A model generated the notes under the pieces. The model made no database searches, was not told the DNA's origin, and saw nothing but the letters and a program-made list of their open reading frames with translations. A stretch of DNA of 64,000 nt from Lentisphaeria bacterium (lineage in GTDB: Bacteria > Verrucomicrobiota > Lentisphaeria > Victivallales > Victivallaceae), in the NCBI GenBank assembly GCA_022009855.1, contig CP091727.1:1054001-1118000 (forward strand), given 5' to 3'. Position 1 is the stretch's first letter; the number at the start of each line of letters is the position of its first letter. Of this stretch, positions 31,464-42,764 are shown piece by piece. The translations under genes were made by a program, and so were the position numbers.

Positions 31464-33330
31464 ATGACACAACTTCGCAAATCCGCCGTCACTTCGCCGC
31501 GGCCGGGAACGGTTCGCTTCAGAGGAAGCATCGGGGAACAGATGGAGCGCTTCCTGAACCGCCGCCTCCGCTCGGAGGAGGCGCGTCCGGCGTATCAGGA
31601 GGCGGAGGACGCCTTCCGCAACAAACTCGACGACGCCTCGGGCGTGCACGGCATCTGGCAGGGGGAGTTCTGGGGCAAGTGGATCATCGGCGCGGTGCGC
31701 ACCGCGGAATATTTCGACGACGGCGAGCTGCGGGAATTCATCCGGCAGGGGTGCACCGACTGCTCGCGTTGCAGGAACCCTCCGGCTACCTCGGCACCTA
31801 CCGCGACCCGATGAACGTCTTCGCCGCCGATCCGGCCCGGACCGAGCCGGTGCTCGGCTGGCCCTGCAACTGGAACTGGAACATCTGGTGCCGCAAATAC
31901 ACGCTCTGGGGATTGATCGAGGCGTGGCGCCTGCTGAAGGAACCGGAAATCCTCGCCGGGGCCGAACGGCTGGCCCTGCAACTCATCCACTCGCTGCGGG
32001 AACACCAGATCCGGCTCGGCGCGACCGGCACCTTCACCGGAATTCCGAGCGGTTCGATTTTGAAGCCGATGGTGCAGCTTTACCGCGCCACCGGGAACGC
32101 GGAGTTCCTCGATTTCGCGCGGGAGATCGCCGCCGACTGGAAGCGCCCCGACAACCTCGCGCCGAACCTGATCGCCAACGCCCTTTCCGGCCGCCCGGTG
32201 CACGAGTGGTATCCGAAACCGGAGAAGTGGGCGAAGGTGTATGAGATGCTCTCCTGTTTCGACGGCCTGATCGAACTCTACCGGGAGACGGGAGACGCGG
32301 AGCTGCTCGAAGCGGCGAAATCCTTCCACGCGCTGCTGCACCGGGGGGAGTACAATCTGCTCTTCAGCGTCGGCTTCAACGACATCTTCCGCCACGCGGG
32401 GGCGCAGCTCAACGCGATCTCCGAACCATGCGATGTGATCCACTGGATGCGGCTCTGTTACGAACTCTTCGTCGAAACCGGCGAGAAACGCTATCTGGAC
32501 GACTTCGAACGGGCGTTTCTCAACCCCTTCCTCGCCGCCGCCTGCCGGGACGGGCGCTGGGGGCGCGCGGCGTCCGCAGCCACGGGCGGCACATGATCGT
32601 CTTCGAACAGGCGGGAATGAAGCGCAACCACTGCTGTGTGAACAACATGCCGCGCGGCTTCCTGAATGCGGTCCAGGCGGCGGTGACGCTGCATGGCGAC
32701 GCGGTTTCGGTCAATCTCTACGTCGAGGCGGAGGGGAAGTTCCCGCTTCCGGGCGGCGGAGAGCTTTCGTTTGCGCTCTCCGGCGATTACGCGGGGCTGG
32801 GCGAAGCGGTTCTGGCGCTGGAGCTCTCCGGCGCGGCCGACGTGCCGCTGCGACTGCGGATTCCCGGCTGGGCGACCTCGGCAAAGATCGAGTGCGGCGG
32901 GGTCCGGCGCGATGTATCGGGCGAGTGGATCGAAGAGAAAATTCCGGCGGGACACTCCGAAATCAAACTCCGTTTCGGCCGGAAGCTGGAGATCCGCCGC
33001 CATCTGCCGCCGGAGGAGACGGACGGCTGGTATGAGATGCGGTGGAACGAGCCGGGCATGGAGGGGATGTTCCGCACCGAGCCGGGCAGCACGCTGGTGT
33101 ACGGGCCGCTGCTGCTGGCGCGGAGCAAATTCATCGGCAATACGGAAGCGGAGATGTTCGGTCCGGCGCTGGAGCCCGGCTTCGACTGCCGGCTGCGGCG
33201 GGTGGCCTCGGCGGAGGCGCGCTGTGTGTTTGAGGCGGATTTCGGGTCTTTCACCACCCGGGTGTGCGACTACGCCTCCGCCGGAAACGCGATTCTCGAC
33301 GACGTCCATTTTTTCAGTGTCTATTTCTAA
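31464..33330 (+). CDS. GH127-family glycoside hydrolase (beta-L-arabinofuranosidase-like, DUF1680), frameshifted
   Basis: An (alpha/alpha)6-barrel enzyme of about 620 residues. The motif SEPCD (E-x-C) and the later pair in NHCCVNNMPRG match the zinc-binding Glu-Cys and Cys-Cys ligands of GH127, where one Cys of the pair is the nucleophile. Other family features are GYLGTYRD, LSCFDGLIELYRETGDAELL and a beta-sandwich C-terminus (LRLRIPGW). No signal peptide is seen, so it probably acts in the cytoplasm on imported oligosaccharides. Two frameshifts, near 31760 and 32560, interrupt it. The ATG at 31464 lies 10 bases after GAGGG. Substrate preference cannot be read from sequence. Confidence 0.88.
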
Positions 33331-33353
33331 ACCGAACCACAGGGAGGAATGGT

Positions 33354-34142
33354 ATGATGGCCGTGACTGAATTGAAAAAGATAAAGAGGCGGCGATTTTG
33401 CATCCGTGCCGGGAGAAACATCGTTCCGGCAAAGATTTCCGCAGAACGCCCTCAATTTACTTTGATAGAACTCCTTATTGTGATTGCGATCATCGCGATT
33501 CTGGCTGGCCTCCTCCTTCCCGCACTGAACTCGGCCAGAGAGAGGGCACGTGCCGTGAGTTGTACCAATAATTTAAAGACATGGGGACATGCATCCGCCC
33601 TGTACCAGGGGCGTTTGACGATTTCACGGTTCCATATTTGATGAGGGGAGAAGATAACAGTCTCTGGTATGATCCGGGAAGCTGGCTGGTCAAGAGCGTT
33701 TTCCCCACATGTCGGACATGAGAGCGCTCCGACAGCGGCAACTTCTCTCTGGCAGGCACGGCGGTACTTTAACGGCTGTCCTTCCGATACGGTTCTCAAT
33801 CCCAATCGAAAAAATGGCTACATCATGAATTACGATTCCAGCTTCAACGCCGTGGATCCCGATGCTTCCAGCGCGCCTGCGCCGAAGAAGGTGACAAGAA
33901 TCAAGAATCCCACCTCCGTCATCGAGATTGCCGAGTATGGAGAACCTCTCTCCGGCGGAATCGCGTATGGATTCAACAATGTACTTGATGCACAGGTGAA
34001 TCCCACCAGCATTCAACGCAGAATTTTTTACCGCCACAACGGAAACGCCAACGTGATCATGATCGCAGGAAATGTTGTTTCGGCAAGGCGATTTTACAAA
34101 AGCAAGGGAAACACACCAGATCTTCTGGCAACTTCCTGGTAG
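33354..34142 (+). CDS. pseudopilin-like protein with long basic leader, frameshifted
   Basis: The start follows GGGAGG. A leader of 34 residues rich in Lys/Arg (LKKIKRRRF, IRAGR) precedes FTLIELLIVIAIIAILAGLLL. The residue before the cleavage site is Gln. The rest has features of PVC pseudopilins: SARERARAVSCTNNLKTWG, GYIMNYDSSF and the His-containing RHNGNANVIMIAGNV near the end, where others have H-x-G ... FxDGH. Two frameshifts (near 33605 and 33700) break it. It is 23 bases downstream of GH127 and 32 bases upstream of the large glycosidase gene, so it belongs to a glycan-utilisation cluster. Confidence 0.85.
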
Positions 34143-34174
34143 TGGAAAACGCTGCAAGGAGTATGGAGGATCAT

Positions 34175-37100
34175 ATGAAAACCACAGGTTTGCTGAATAT
34201 TTCACTGATTTTGTTCCTGATCGGAAGCGCCTGCCGCACTTCCGCTCTCGAATGGAGTCCTCGGGGAGAAATGGAAGCCGGAGGATTGTCGTTTGCGGTC
34301 CACGTTTTTTCGAAGGATTGGAAGGGTTATTCCCAGGGACGCAAAAAATATTTTTCCCCTGTCGAAGAAAAAAATCAAAAGACAGTTTCAGGCAGTATTC
34401 AGAAAATTTCAATTCCGGGACTGCCCGAGGGAAAACTGGAAACGGATTGGCAGAGACGTGGCGAACGGGAAGGGAACTATCGCGCCCGGCTCCAATTCCC
34501 CGATGGCGCCGAGCTGAAAACGGCTGCGTTGTGCGTTGTTCTTCCTGCCGCAAAATATCGTGGAGCGGTTTTGCAGGTGGATGATCAGACAATCACGCTC
34601 CCGGAAGAGTTCCGGGAAAATTCCGGTTACAATCTTCATGCCGGACGGATTCAGAAACTCGTCTTACCGGGCAACCGGGGGCCAGTTGTTCTGACGGGGA
34701 GCTGGAATGTTCAAATTCAGGACAGCCGCCGGTATGGAAAAGATCATTTTCTGATCCGGATGGAATTTCAAAACTCTCGCGGCAAAGTCCGTTCTTCCGA
34801 ACTTTCTCTCAAGATCCGGGAAGAGAACGCAACCTTTTCCCATCTGGATTTTCGTCGGGCTGCCAACATGGGTTTTGCCGATTCCCGAGCCGAGGACGGC
34901 GTCGGCGGCTGGACGGACCAGGGACCGGAAAGTGATCTGCACTCTTTACCGCCCGGGGAACAACTCTTTCAGGGAGTGAGCTTTGAAATTCTCGATCCGC
35001 AGAAGAACAACGGGAAATCCTGCCTGATGCTGGCGGGGCGTCATCGTCCGGCATTTCCGGTTCGGGCCGTCTGTCCGCTTCGCGGCGGGGGCAAAGCAAA
35101 GTTTCTTTATCTGCTTCACGGAAGTGCTTGGACGGAAAACCGGCTCGTCGGAACGGTTCGAGCCGTATATCAGGATGGTTCCGCATCCGAATTCCCCGTG
35201 CTCGGGAACCGGGATGTCGGAAACTGGAAGGACCCGGTTGCACTGCCTCGCGCGGACGTTGCCTGGCATGTCGACGGCAGGGACGGGTATATCGGACTTT
35301 ATCTGAGCTGTTTCCCGCTGGAGGAGAAAGTGCTCGACCGGGTGGAGTTCGTTTCCGCGCAGAATTCGGTGTGGGGGATTGTTGCAGCATCGATTTCGGA
35401 TTTTCAGGTTCTGCGCAGCAATCTGCCATTCTACATTGTCGCGGAAAAGAAATTTTGCAAGCTTCAGGACCATGGGGATGTGGAGCAAGGGTCATGTCTG
35501 GATTTTTCTCATCAGCTCGATGCTCCGGCGGGAAAATACGGGCCGATCCAAATTCGCAACGGACAATTTGTCTTTCGGGATCGCCCTGATTTCCCCGTCC
35601 GGTTTTATGGGACCAATCTCTGTTCCGATGTTACGGTTCCGGAACGGGAATGGGCAGAAAAAATTGCGGACCGGATTGCCCGGCTTGGATTCAATATCAT
35701 TCGTCTTCATCACCACGACAAGCTGATCACCAACTGGAGAAAAAACACCACAGAACTGGATGCCGGAATGCTGGACCGGCTGGATTATCTTATATATTGC
35801 CTGAAACAGCGGGGGGATTTACATCATAACCGATTTCTTCGTCTCCCGTTCCGAATTTATACCGGAAGGAGAAATCCCGGAACATCCGGGGAGGTTCCTG
35901 TTCCATGCCGATTACAAAGCCCTCCTGTATATTTCAGATCCTGTTTTTGAAAATTGGAAGGCATTTTGTCATGCATGGATTAACCATGTCAATCCGTATA
36001 CAGGGGTGGCGCTGAAAGATGACCCGGTGTATATCGGCTTCGGCCTCGTGAACGAAGGAAATCCGAGCGATGTCCGGCGCTGGGCGGTCAGCAATGCAGT
36101 CCGCGAGCTTTACAAAAAACGGTTCATGGAATGGATGAAACAGCACCACCCCGAGAAAAAAGCTGTCACGGAGAACCACGATCCCTTGTTCACCCGTTTC
36201 CTTATGGAGCTGTACGATCGCCGACATGTGCAGATGGTTGAATTTATCCGCTCGGAAGGCATTCAAACTCCGTTGTCGGATCAGAATATGTTCTCCTCGC
36301 CGGTTCTCTCCTGGATGCGTCGTTCTTACGATTTCGTGGATAATCACTGCTACTGGACCAAATTCCGCTACCTGGGAAAAAAACGGACAGCTTCCGGCTG
36401 TTCCGCTCCGTCCGCATTCTCTTTTGAAAGAGTATGCGAAGCTGCCCGGGGATCTGTTCGCTTCCCGGATTTTCGGAAAACCGTTTGCCGTGACGGAATT
36501 CGACAGCTCTTTGCCGAACGAGTTCCGGGTGGAGGCGCCGCCCGTAACCGCGGCGTATGCCGCGCTGCAGGACTGGTCGATACTCTGCCAGTTCGCATAC
36601 AGCCACCGAATCAAACGAATTCAGAACTCAAAAGATACCTCCAGCTTCTTTGATCTTGTCAACGATCCGCTGAAACGTCTTGCCAATCAGCTTGCGGCAC
36701 GTCTTTTTCTGGATGGCGGAATGGAAGCGGCTCCGCCTGCCTTTGCCATCGCGGTTCCGGAGCTCGAAGGACTCTCGTTTCAGAATGCCTATCCGGAGGA
36801 GCTGGTCCGCCTCGGGCTGATTGCCCGACTTGGTTCCGTAACCGGTTCTCCGGGGAACTCCCGCAGGGATGCCGCGCGCTCCTGACGGTCGGTGGGAAAA
36901 AATTCCCCGGACTCAACCTTCCCCAGTACCCGCTGAAGGATTCAGCTCCGGATCTTCTTCCGTCATTAAAGAAGGATGGGCTTCTGCCTGAAAACAGTTT
37001 CAGCGAAAAGGACGGAGTTTACCGCTCCGCCACCGGTCAGATTGAACTGAACGCCAGACGGCAGACCTTCAAGCTTGTCTCGCCTTTCTGCGAACTGCTG

Positions 37101-37511
37101 ATCCTCCCCGGCGGAATGAAGAGCGATACCGGCGGAATCATGACGGTTCAGAATCGGAAAGAGCGGGCTCTCTTCGCTCTCCTTGCCATTGACGGAAAAA
37201 AAACTTGGAGAATCCCGCCACCTTCTTCTGTTCCATCTGACCAATGCGTTCCCCTCCATGATGAAATTTTCCGATTCGAAAAAAGCCGTCTTGATGCATG
37301 GGGACAGGCCCCTGGCTGGCTGCAAAAGGCGAGGCATCACTTCTCCTGAAGCTTCCGGAGACAAACACATGGACGGTTTATTCCCTGACTGCCGCCGGGA
37401 AACGCGTCGACCGATGCGAAATACAGAAAAAATTCTGCAGGGGAACTCCTTCTCGCGCTCCGAAATTTCCACTCCACCGGCTGCATTCCCCTATATGAAC
37501 TGATCCGCTGA
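34175..37511 (+). CDS. large secreted clan GH-A glycoside hydrolase, multiply frameshifted
   Basis: A signal peptide (LLNISLILFLIGSAC) follows the ATG at 34175, which has a GGAGG site. The first ~440 residues are beta-rich and carbohydrate-binding-like. A TIM-barrel begins near FPVRFYGTNLCSDVTVPE and RLGFNIIRLHHHD, as in cellulase-superfamily enzymes. The likely acid/base Glu is in FGLVNEGNP and the nucleophile Glu in FAVTEFDSSLPNEF. C-terminal beta domains end GCIPLYELIR at 37511. About 1110 residues in total. Frameshifts near 35815 (six-G run), 36380 (A run), 36880, 37200 (A run), 37300 and 37400. Likely exported; substrate unknown. It follows the long-leader pseudopilin. Confidence 0.8.
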
Positions 37512-37676
37512 TTCTTTTCCGTTTTCTGCAATCGGACAGGAACCCGGGCACCGACAGGCCGGATATCCTCGCAGCCCACCGACGGGGTGCTCTTCCGGGA
37601 GCAATCGGAATTTTTCATTGAGATTGGGAATGACGACCACGGCACGGGAATCCGTTGCCGGCAGGTGCCGTGCTCT

Positions 37677-37710
37677 CTCCCGTCGTTTCGCTGAAAACGG
37701 CGGGAGTTTT
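37677..37710 (+). terminator. terminator downstream of the GH-A glycosidase
   Basis: CTCCCGTCGTTT pairs with AAAACGGCGGGAG (one wobble, one bulge), followed by TTTT. Confidence 0.7.
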
Positions 37711-37824
37711 CGTTATTTTCTCCTCAATCCGCCGGAGGAGATCATCCGTCACTTCTCCGTTATTTCTCCGTCGTTTCTCCTGTCCGCCCTCCCGGCAACT
37801 CCCCGCCGCGCGGAACATCTGCGT

Positions 37825-37859
37825 AAAAAAAGGGAGAGCGGCGCGTTCACCGCTCTCCC
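37825..37859 (-). terminator. terminator downstream of the symporter remnant
   Basis: Read on the - strand, GGGAGAGCGG / CCGCTCTCCC is a perfect 10-bp stem with an 8-base loop followed by seven T residues. Confidence 0.9.
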
Positions 37860-37876
37860 TTCGGGTTCTGCCGCAC

Positions 37877-38570
37877 TCAGTTGTCGGAGTTCCTGCTTTC
37901 CGCCCGTTCGACGTGGGCGAGGTCCACCACCGAGACGTGGCCGGAAACCCGGCCGTCATCCAGCGGATTCTCCACCCGCGCCGCCAGGTCGTGGAAGAGC
38001 CGCTTGAGGTCGATCACACCGCCCCAGAAGAACCACACCGTCGAGACCACCCCCCACGACCACGCCCAGAATGATCGTGTTGAAGTAGAAGTAGATGCTC
38101 CACCACTCCGGCGGCCACGGCCAGAAAATGTTCCAGATGATCACGAAAACGAACGCGATGATGAACTGGTAGACGATCGTGTACCCGAAGACCGACCACG
38201 CAATCACCTTGTCGCTGGTGGTGTATTCGTCGGTGATGCCGATCAGCTTGGAGAAGGCGTTCCGCCAGGTCCACGCCTCATGATGCTGCTGTTCGCCGTC
38301 GAGGCTGTAGCGGCCGCGGTGAAGCATCCGGTCCAGATTGAACGGACGGCGGCAGGTGAGGAACGAGCCGATCAGATAGGCCACGCAACCGGTGACCATC
38401 GCGATGAAGTAGATCTCATACGAGTTGATCGGGAATTTGACATCGCTCATCGTCCAGACGATGTACGGATGGAACGGGCCGGAAACCGTTTCGAGGAACT
38501 CCGCCACCCCTTCGACATACCCCATGTCATCCAGCCACGGGTAGATGATGTCCGCCCAGTCGACAAAGGA
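37877..38570 (-). pseudogene. sodium:solute symporter, C-terminal remnant (5'-truncated, frameshifted)
   Basis: About 230 C-terminal residues of an SSS-family transporter: FVDWADIIYPWLDDMG, then membrane helices YEIYFIAMVTGCVAYLIGSFL, VIAWSVFGYTIVYQFIIAF and IYFYFNTIILGVVVGVVSTVWFF, with a charged tail ending at 37877. One frameshift lies near 38053, in a C run. The homology stops near 38570, where the sequence turns into a different gene on the opposite strand, so the first ~10 helices and the start codon are missing. It retains its own terminator. It is either a deletion remnant or the product of a misjoined assembly. Confidence 0.8.
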
Positions 38571-38574
38571 GATT

Positions 38575-39152
38575 GCTTCTCTGGCGGTTCGAAATGGCGA
38601 ACTGCAACTCTCCTCTCTCATTCGGAACCGCTATCAGGCGAAATGCCTCTCCACCGGAGAGAATTCGGTAACGCTGAATCATTCCGGCGGCAGCGGCAGT
38701 CTGGAGTATCAATGTTTTGAAATTCCGGTCCGGGGCTGGGGAGATCCACTCCGCGCTCCTGTCGTGATGGAATGGCGCGCACGAGAAGTTGCGCCCGCCA
38801 GCAACGGCAGAGGCAGCTTCATGGCGGCCTGCATGGCGGGAGCTCGCCCGAAAGGGAGTTATGAATTCGTCTTCTGCACCGGGTTCGGCCGAATTCTGCT
38901 GCCGTGGGGAAGGCGGTCACACTGCCCGGGCCTTCGACAGCAATGCATACATTCCGGGCAATTTTGGATCTGGAGAGCGGTTTGGGCGGATTGTGGATCG
39001 ACGGAAAAATCGCCGGCTGGGGACCTGTGCCGTCAAATCCGGGACGACCATCCCCGTTCTGTCGAATCGGCGACGCATCAGGAAGCATTTCAGGGAAAGT
39101 ACAATTGGAATATTTCAAACTCAGCATTTCACCCCGGAGGAAAGAAAAATGA
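38575..39152 (+). pseudogene. LamG/concanavalin-like domain protein, C-terminal remnant (5'-truncated, frameshifted)
   Basis: The + strand encodes LAVRNGELQLSSLIRN, then a beta-sandwich pattern (LEYQCFEIPVRGW, VMEWRAREVA) and, after a frameshift near 38895, FRAILDLESGLGGLWIDGK and ISGKVQLEYFKLS, typical of LamG-like domains in exported glycan-binding proteins. No start codon or signal peptide is present because homology begins abruptly at the junction near 38575. The stop overlaps the next ATG (ATGA, 39149-39152), so it was probably once translationally coupled with the pseudopilin. Confidence 0.65.
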
Positions 39153-39877
39153 AACATACATTCACTCTTATCGAACTTCTCGTCGTTATCGCTATTATCG
39201 CTGTTCTTGCCGCGATGTTGCTTCCCGCCTTGAACAAAGCGAGAGAGCGTTCTCTGGCGATCCAGTGTGTCAACAATCAAAAACAAACATTGCAATACAT
39301 TCACTTTTATGCGGACGACAACAAAAGTTGGTTCGTCACCCGGGGCAGTGCGAATACTTACATGATCAGAATGAATGGGATCATAACCAATTACCCGAGC
39401 CTGTTCGCGCAGGTCTATTTCCGATATGTTGCACCGACGACCGACAACTACAAGCAAAAGTCCTCTTTTCTGCGGTGTCCGAAATTGCCGCCGGACGCGA
39501 CGGAATATGCCAACAATGCGTTTGGTATGCCACGCATTCATACCCATTGGAGCAAATATATCACGGATGGAGGATTTGTCCGGGCCGATCCCGCGGATGG
39601 CAATACAGGAGCGCTGGTCTTCAATCGGATTCGAAAAAATAAGGCGATTTTGACCGAAACCTACAGCATTACCAGCGGCACTTCCGTGTTCGGTTGGCAG
39701 TTCACCCAGAATTATCAGTATTTTCTGCATAGCAACCGGGCTGATGTGGGGTGGACTGATGGTCATGTCTCGTCGGTTTCCCCGGATCAAATGCGGACGG
39801 AGCTCAAAGACGCAATCGCTGCCGCAGGCGGCAGTGCCGGTTATTTGAACGGCAAACTTCAGGTGAAAACCTATTGA
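39149..39877 (+). CDS. pseudopilin-like protein, short leader
   Basis: Intact, 242 residues. MKHT is followed by FTLIELLVVIAIIAVLAAMLL, with Thr before the expected cleavage site instead of Gly. The soluble part has the usual PVC features: NKARERSLAIQCVNNQKQ, a CP motif (FLRCPKLPPDA) and the C-terminal HSNRADVGWTDGHVSSVSP, where the His and the DGH form the conserved H...W/FxDGH signature. The ribosome-binding site is GGAGG, seven bases from the ATG. It overlaps the stop of the LamG remnant. Confidence 0.9.
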   Translation: MKHTFTLIELLVVIAIIAVLAAMLLPALNKARERSLAIQCVNNQKQTLQYIHFYADDNKSWFVTRGSANTYMIRMNGIITNYPSLFAQVYFRYVAPTTDNYKQKSSFLRCPKLPPDATEYANNAFGMPRIHTHWSKYITDGGFVRADPADGNTGALVFNRIRKNKAILTETYSITSGTSVFGWQFTQNYQYFLHSNRADVGWTDGHVSSVSPDQMRTELKDAIAAAGGSAGYLNGKLQVKTY

Positions 39878-40326
39878 CAAAATCGTCATGTTCTCCCGCC
39901 TGATCTGCGGGAGTTCGATAACGCTGAAGTTGTCGAATTAAAGAGGTCCGGAAAAGTTGCGGAGAGATCCGGTCTTTTTATAGCAGAAAGATTCCAATCA
40001 ATACCCCATCTGAATAAAACAAAAAATACTCCTGAAATCCGGGGAGGGGGCCATCTCGCCAGGAGAACCGAGAAACTCTCCTGTTCCAGTCGGGCGACAC
40101 GGTACCAGCTCTGCCGAAACGAATGGTCTCATCCTCTCTTCGAAACCGTCTCTCTCCGGCTTGCAGTACCGGTTTCGCCCGCGGATCTTTCTCAGAAGCA
40201 AACATAAAAAAAAGCTGCGATCCTCTTTCGATCACAGCCATGCACTTATGCGCTTCTCCCTGCAGCAAAACAGGGGGGCGTCACAGAGCTTATGAACGCT
40301 TGCGACAGCCCCCGTTCCAACCACGA
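39878..40326. other. intergenic region between pseudopilin and second secretin gene
   Basis: It contains a GC-rich hairpin at about 39896-39917 (CTCCCGC/GCGGGAG) after the pseudopilin, with no T tract, and the - strand terminator at 40206-40238. An open frame on the - strand (39978-40268) has no ribosome-binding site or recognisable motif and runs through the terminator, so I do not call it. Confidence 0.6.
40206..40238 (-). terminator. terminator of the pilus/secretin operon
   Basis: On the - strand, GCTGTGATC and GATCGCAGC form a 9-bp stem (one wobble) with a 7-base loop, followed by eight T residues. It lies about 90 bases after the last gene of the operon. Confidence 0.9.
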
Positions 40327-42740
40327 TCAGTGGTTGCGCCCGAAGTCAGGAAGACCGCGGGAACGATCCTCTTCCGGGAAGAAAGCAGAACCATCCGGTT
40401 TCACCAGCCTGCAGGTGAGGAACACCAGCAGATTGCGCTTCTCCGACTCCGTGTACTTCGACTGAAACAGGCGACCGACCAACGGCAGATCGCCGAGAAT
40501 CGGAATCTTGTCGTTGACAACCGAAGTCGTATCCTGGGCAACACCACCCAGCACAATCGTTTCCCCGTCATAAACGGTGACTTCGGTCTTGATAACACGC
40601 TTGTCAAAGATCGGCATGCGATAGTATTCTCCGTCGACACTGCCGTCAGTCTCAATGGTTCGGGCATCGTATTCCATCCAGCCGCTGAGCGTCACAATCG
40701 GCAGATTGATGTCGGCGTTGATCATTCGACGATCCAGATCGACGATTTTCGGCGTAATGGAAAACTTGATGCCGAGCGGCGTCGGATCCGACTCGAAGGT
40801 CGGCTGCGGACCGGCGGAGGTGGGCACCCAGTAGGTGGCACCGGTTGAACCGCCCGAATCACTCGAACCGCCGGCGTTGTTCATCGGCAGGTCGACGATC
40901 TCCCACTCGTCAGGGAAATAACGTTCCGTCACCATCTCGATCGTCGCCATCTGATCCGGCAGCGTCGTCACCCGCGGCGAAGAAAGCACATCTTCGCTGG
41001 AGGCCCAGTTCAATGCGAACATCGATGCAATGAACTTGGTTCCCTTGTCATTCCCCAGACGTAGGAGAATGTTCCATCAACTAGCGGATCGGTCGTTGCA
41101 ACATCACCGCCGGTTCCCGATTTGTAGTAACGCATCAGTGTGTTGGCCCCCTGATCCCAGCGGGTCTGCCGGGTCACCGTATTTTTGTCGGTACCGGCGT
41201 TCACCGCCAGCTGATAATTGAAGGCAAGCTCATCCAGATCGTTCTGGGAAATTTCAACGAACTTCGCCATGATCTGAATCATCGGATCCTGCTGTTTGAG
41301 CAGTTCATTGACAAACTCGTCAATCTTCTGCAGATTTTCCGGAGTATTGGTGACAATCAACCGGTTGATCCGGCTGTCATACACAATCTGAGAGCCTTCC
41401 GGGAAATCCACCCCCCTTGAAGTAGTTCTTGAGCGCCTGTTCGTTCTCCGGATCGTCAACCGGCGCCTGGTCCATCGGGAAGAGGCGGGTTTCCATATTC
41501 TCCAGGGCGATTCCTTCCGGAGCGAGGACCACCGCATATTTCTCCACCTTGTAACGCAGCTTGGCGGTGTCGCACAACTTGATGATCGCATCCATCAGCG
41601 ACTTGTTCTGAATCAACAGCGTGATTCGCTGTTCATTATCTTCCGCATTGCCATCCCCTTCCGCGTTGTTGTTGAACTGCTGCGGCTGCGGAGCAGGCGG
41701 CAGCTCGTCCCCGGGATTCTGAGTCGCAGTTTGCTGTCCAACACCGCTGCTGCGCAGAAAGATATTGACGCCAAGACGTTCGGGATCCTGCTGGCGGCTC
41801 TGATCCCGCAGGTTCTTCACCGCAGCTGTGATGGTGACATCCTCGAAGTCGATTCGCGGAATGATGATGCTGTTGAGTTTCTGCTGGAGCGGACTGAGCT
41901 TGGCTTCCGCCTTCACTTTGGGCCCCTCGTCGATCAGGTTCTTCGCCGCGGAACTGTCCCCTTCCGGAATGATCGGAATGGAATATTTCCACTCCACTTC
42001 AGAAACCATCTTGCGATGCTGATCCCGATAACGCGCCAGACCGATGTTGTCGATCCGCTTGTAGGTCGCCTTCACATTCTGAATGGCGTCGGCATTGTAG
42101 GGATCCAGAAGCAGAACCTCCTGAAACTTGCGCAGCCCCTTCGCATAATCTTTCGCATTGATCAGCTGACGCCCCTGCTCCAGAAGCACCTGAATCTGAT
42201 ACTCCTGCGTCTTGAGATTGGGAATCAGTTTCTCCTCCGAAGTATCGGTCATCATCAGCGCCTGCGCCTGACGCTTCTCGTACCGTTCGATACGCGCCTG
42301 AAGCTTTGCCGCATTCTCCGGGCAGTATTTGATCGCCTCCTTGCAGATGGCTATCGCCTCTTCAAAATCGCGTGCCTGTGCGCGCTCTTCAGCCTGAAGC
42401 ATCGCGTCTTCCGCCCTGTAATAATAGCACTTCCCAATCTGCTGCCGACACCAGGCGCTTTTCTGACGAAACGTTTCCGACGGAAACGTTTCAAAAATCT
42501 TCAACGCAGCGATGTATTTATCGCGTGCTTCCATGTATTTGTTGCGGATCAACAGGTCATTCGCCTCGAAACCAGACGGGCGGCGCGCTGCTCATTCTCC
42601 TGTTTCCCCTGATCAACCCGGTTGAGCGCTTCACGCGTCTCATCCGTCAACTGCGCCGTATCCCGCGCCCCTGCCGCCGGCGTCAGGACAACGCCGAGCA
42701 CGAAGAACAGCCCCAGCAACTTTCTCTCTCTGCTAACCAT
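40327..42740 (-). CDS. secretin (GspD/PilQ family), second tandem copy, frameshifted
   Basis: Outer-membrane channel subunit. A signal peptide (LLGLFFVLGVVLTPAAGA) is followed by a TPR-like region (LINAKDYAKGLRKFQEVLLL), N-domains (FPEGSQIVYDSRINRLIVTN is the secretin N1-like segment) and the secretin core: FALNWASSEDVLSSPRV, VYDGETIVLGGVAQDTT and KIPILGDLPLVGRLFQ. The protein ends RGLPDFGRNH. Frameshifts near 42575, 41405 (C run) and 41035. It is paralogous to the upstream secretin, with the same TPR-N-secretin plan and a similar PDF terminus. About 800 residues when joined. Last gene of the operon. Confidence 0.9.
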
Positions 42741-42764
42741 ATTTTCAAGCCTCCGGCGTTAGTT

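Larger units (their letters stand above)
37512..37876. other. intergenic region between convergent genes
   Basis: It contains two terminators facing each other (37677-37710 and 37825-37859). An in-frame stretch after the glycosidase stop remains open for about 60 codons and ends inside the first hairpin, but I see no start or recognisable domain. No gene is supported here. Confidence 0.6.

Noticed and set aside
37512..37692. readthrough extension of the GH-A glycosidase after TGA 37509-37511
   Set aside because: The frame stays open but the protein already ends in a natural-looking last strand, and the extension ends inside a terminator hairpin.
38560..38580. insertion sequence at the truncated-gene junction
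   Set aside because: No transposase, inverted repeats or target duplication is visible around the junction.
39978..40268. 96-codon gene on the - strand
   Set aside because: It runs through a strong terminator, has no ribosome-binding site and no recognisable motif.
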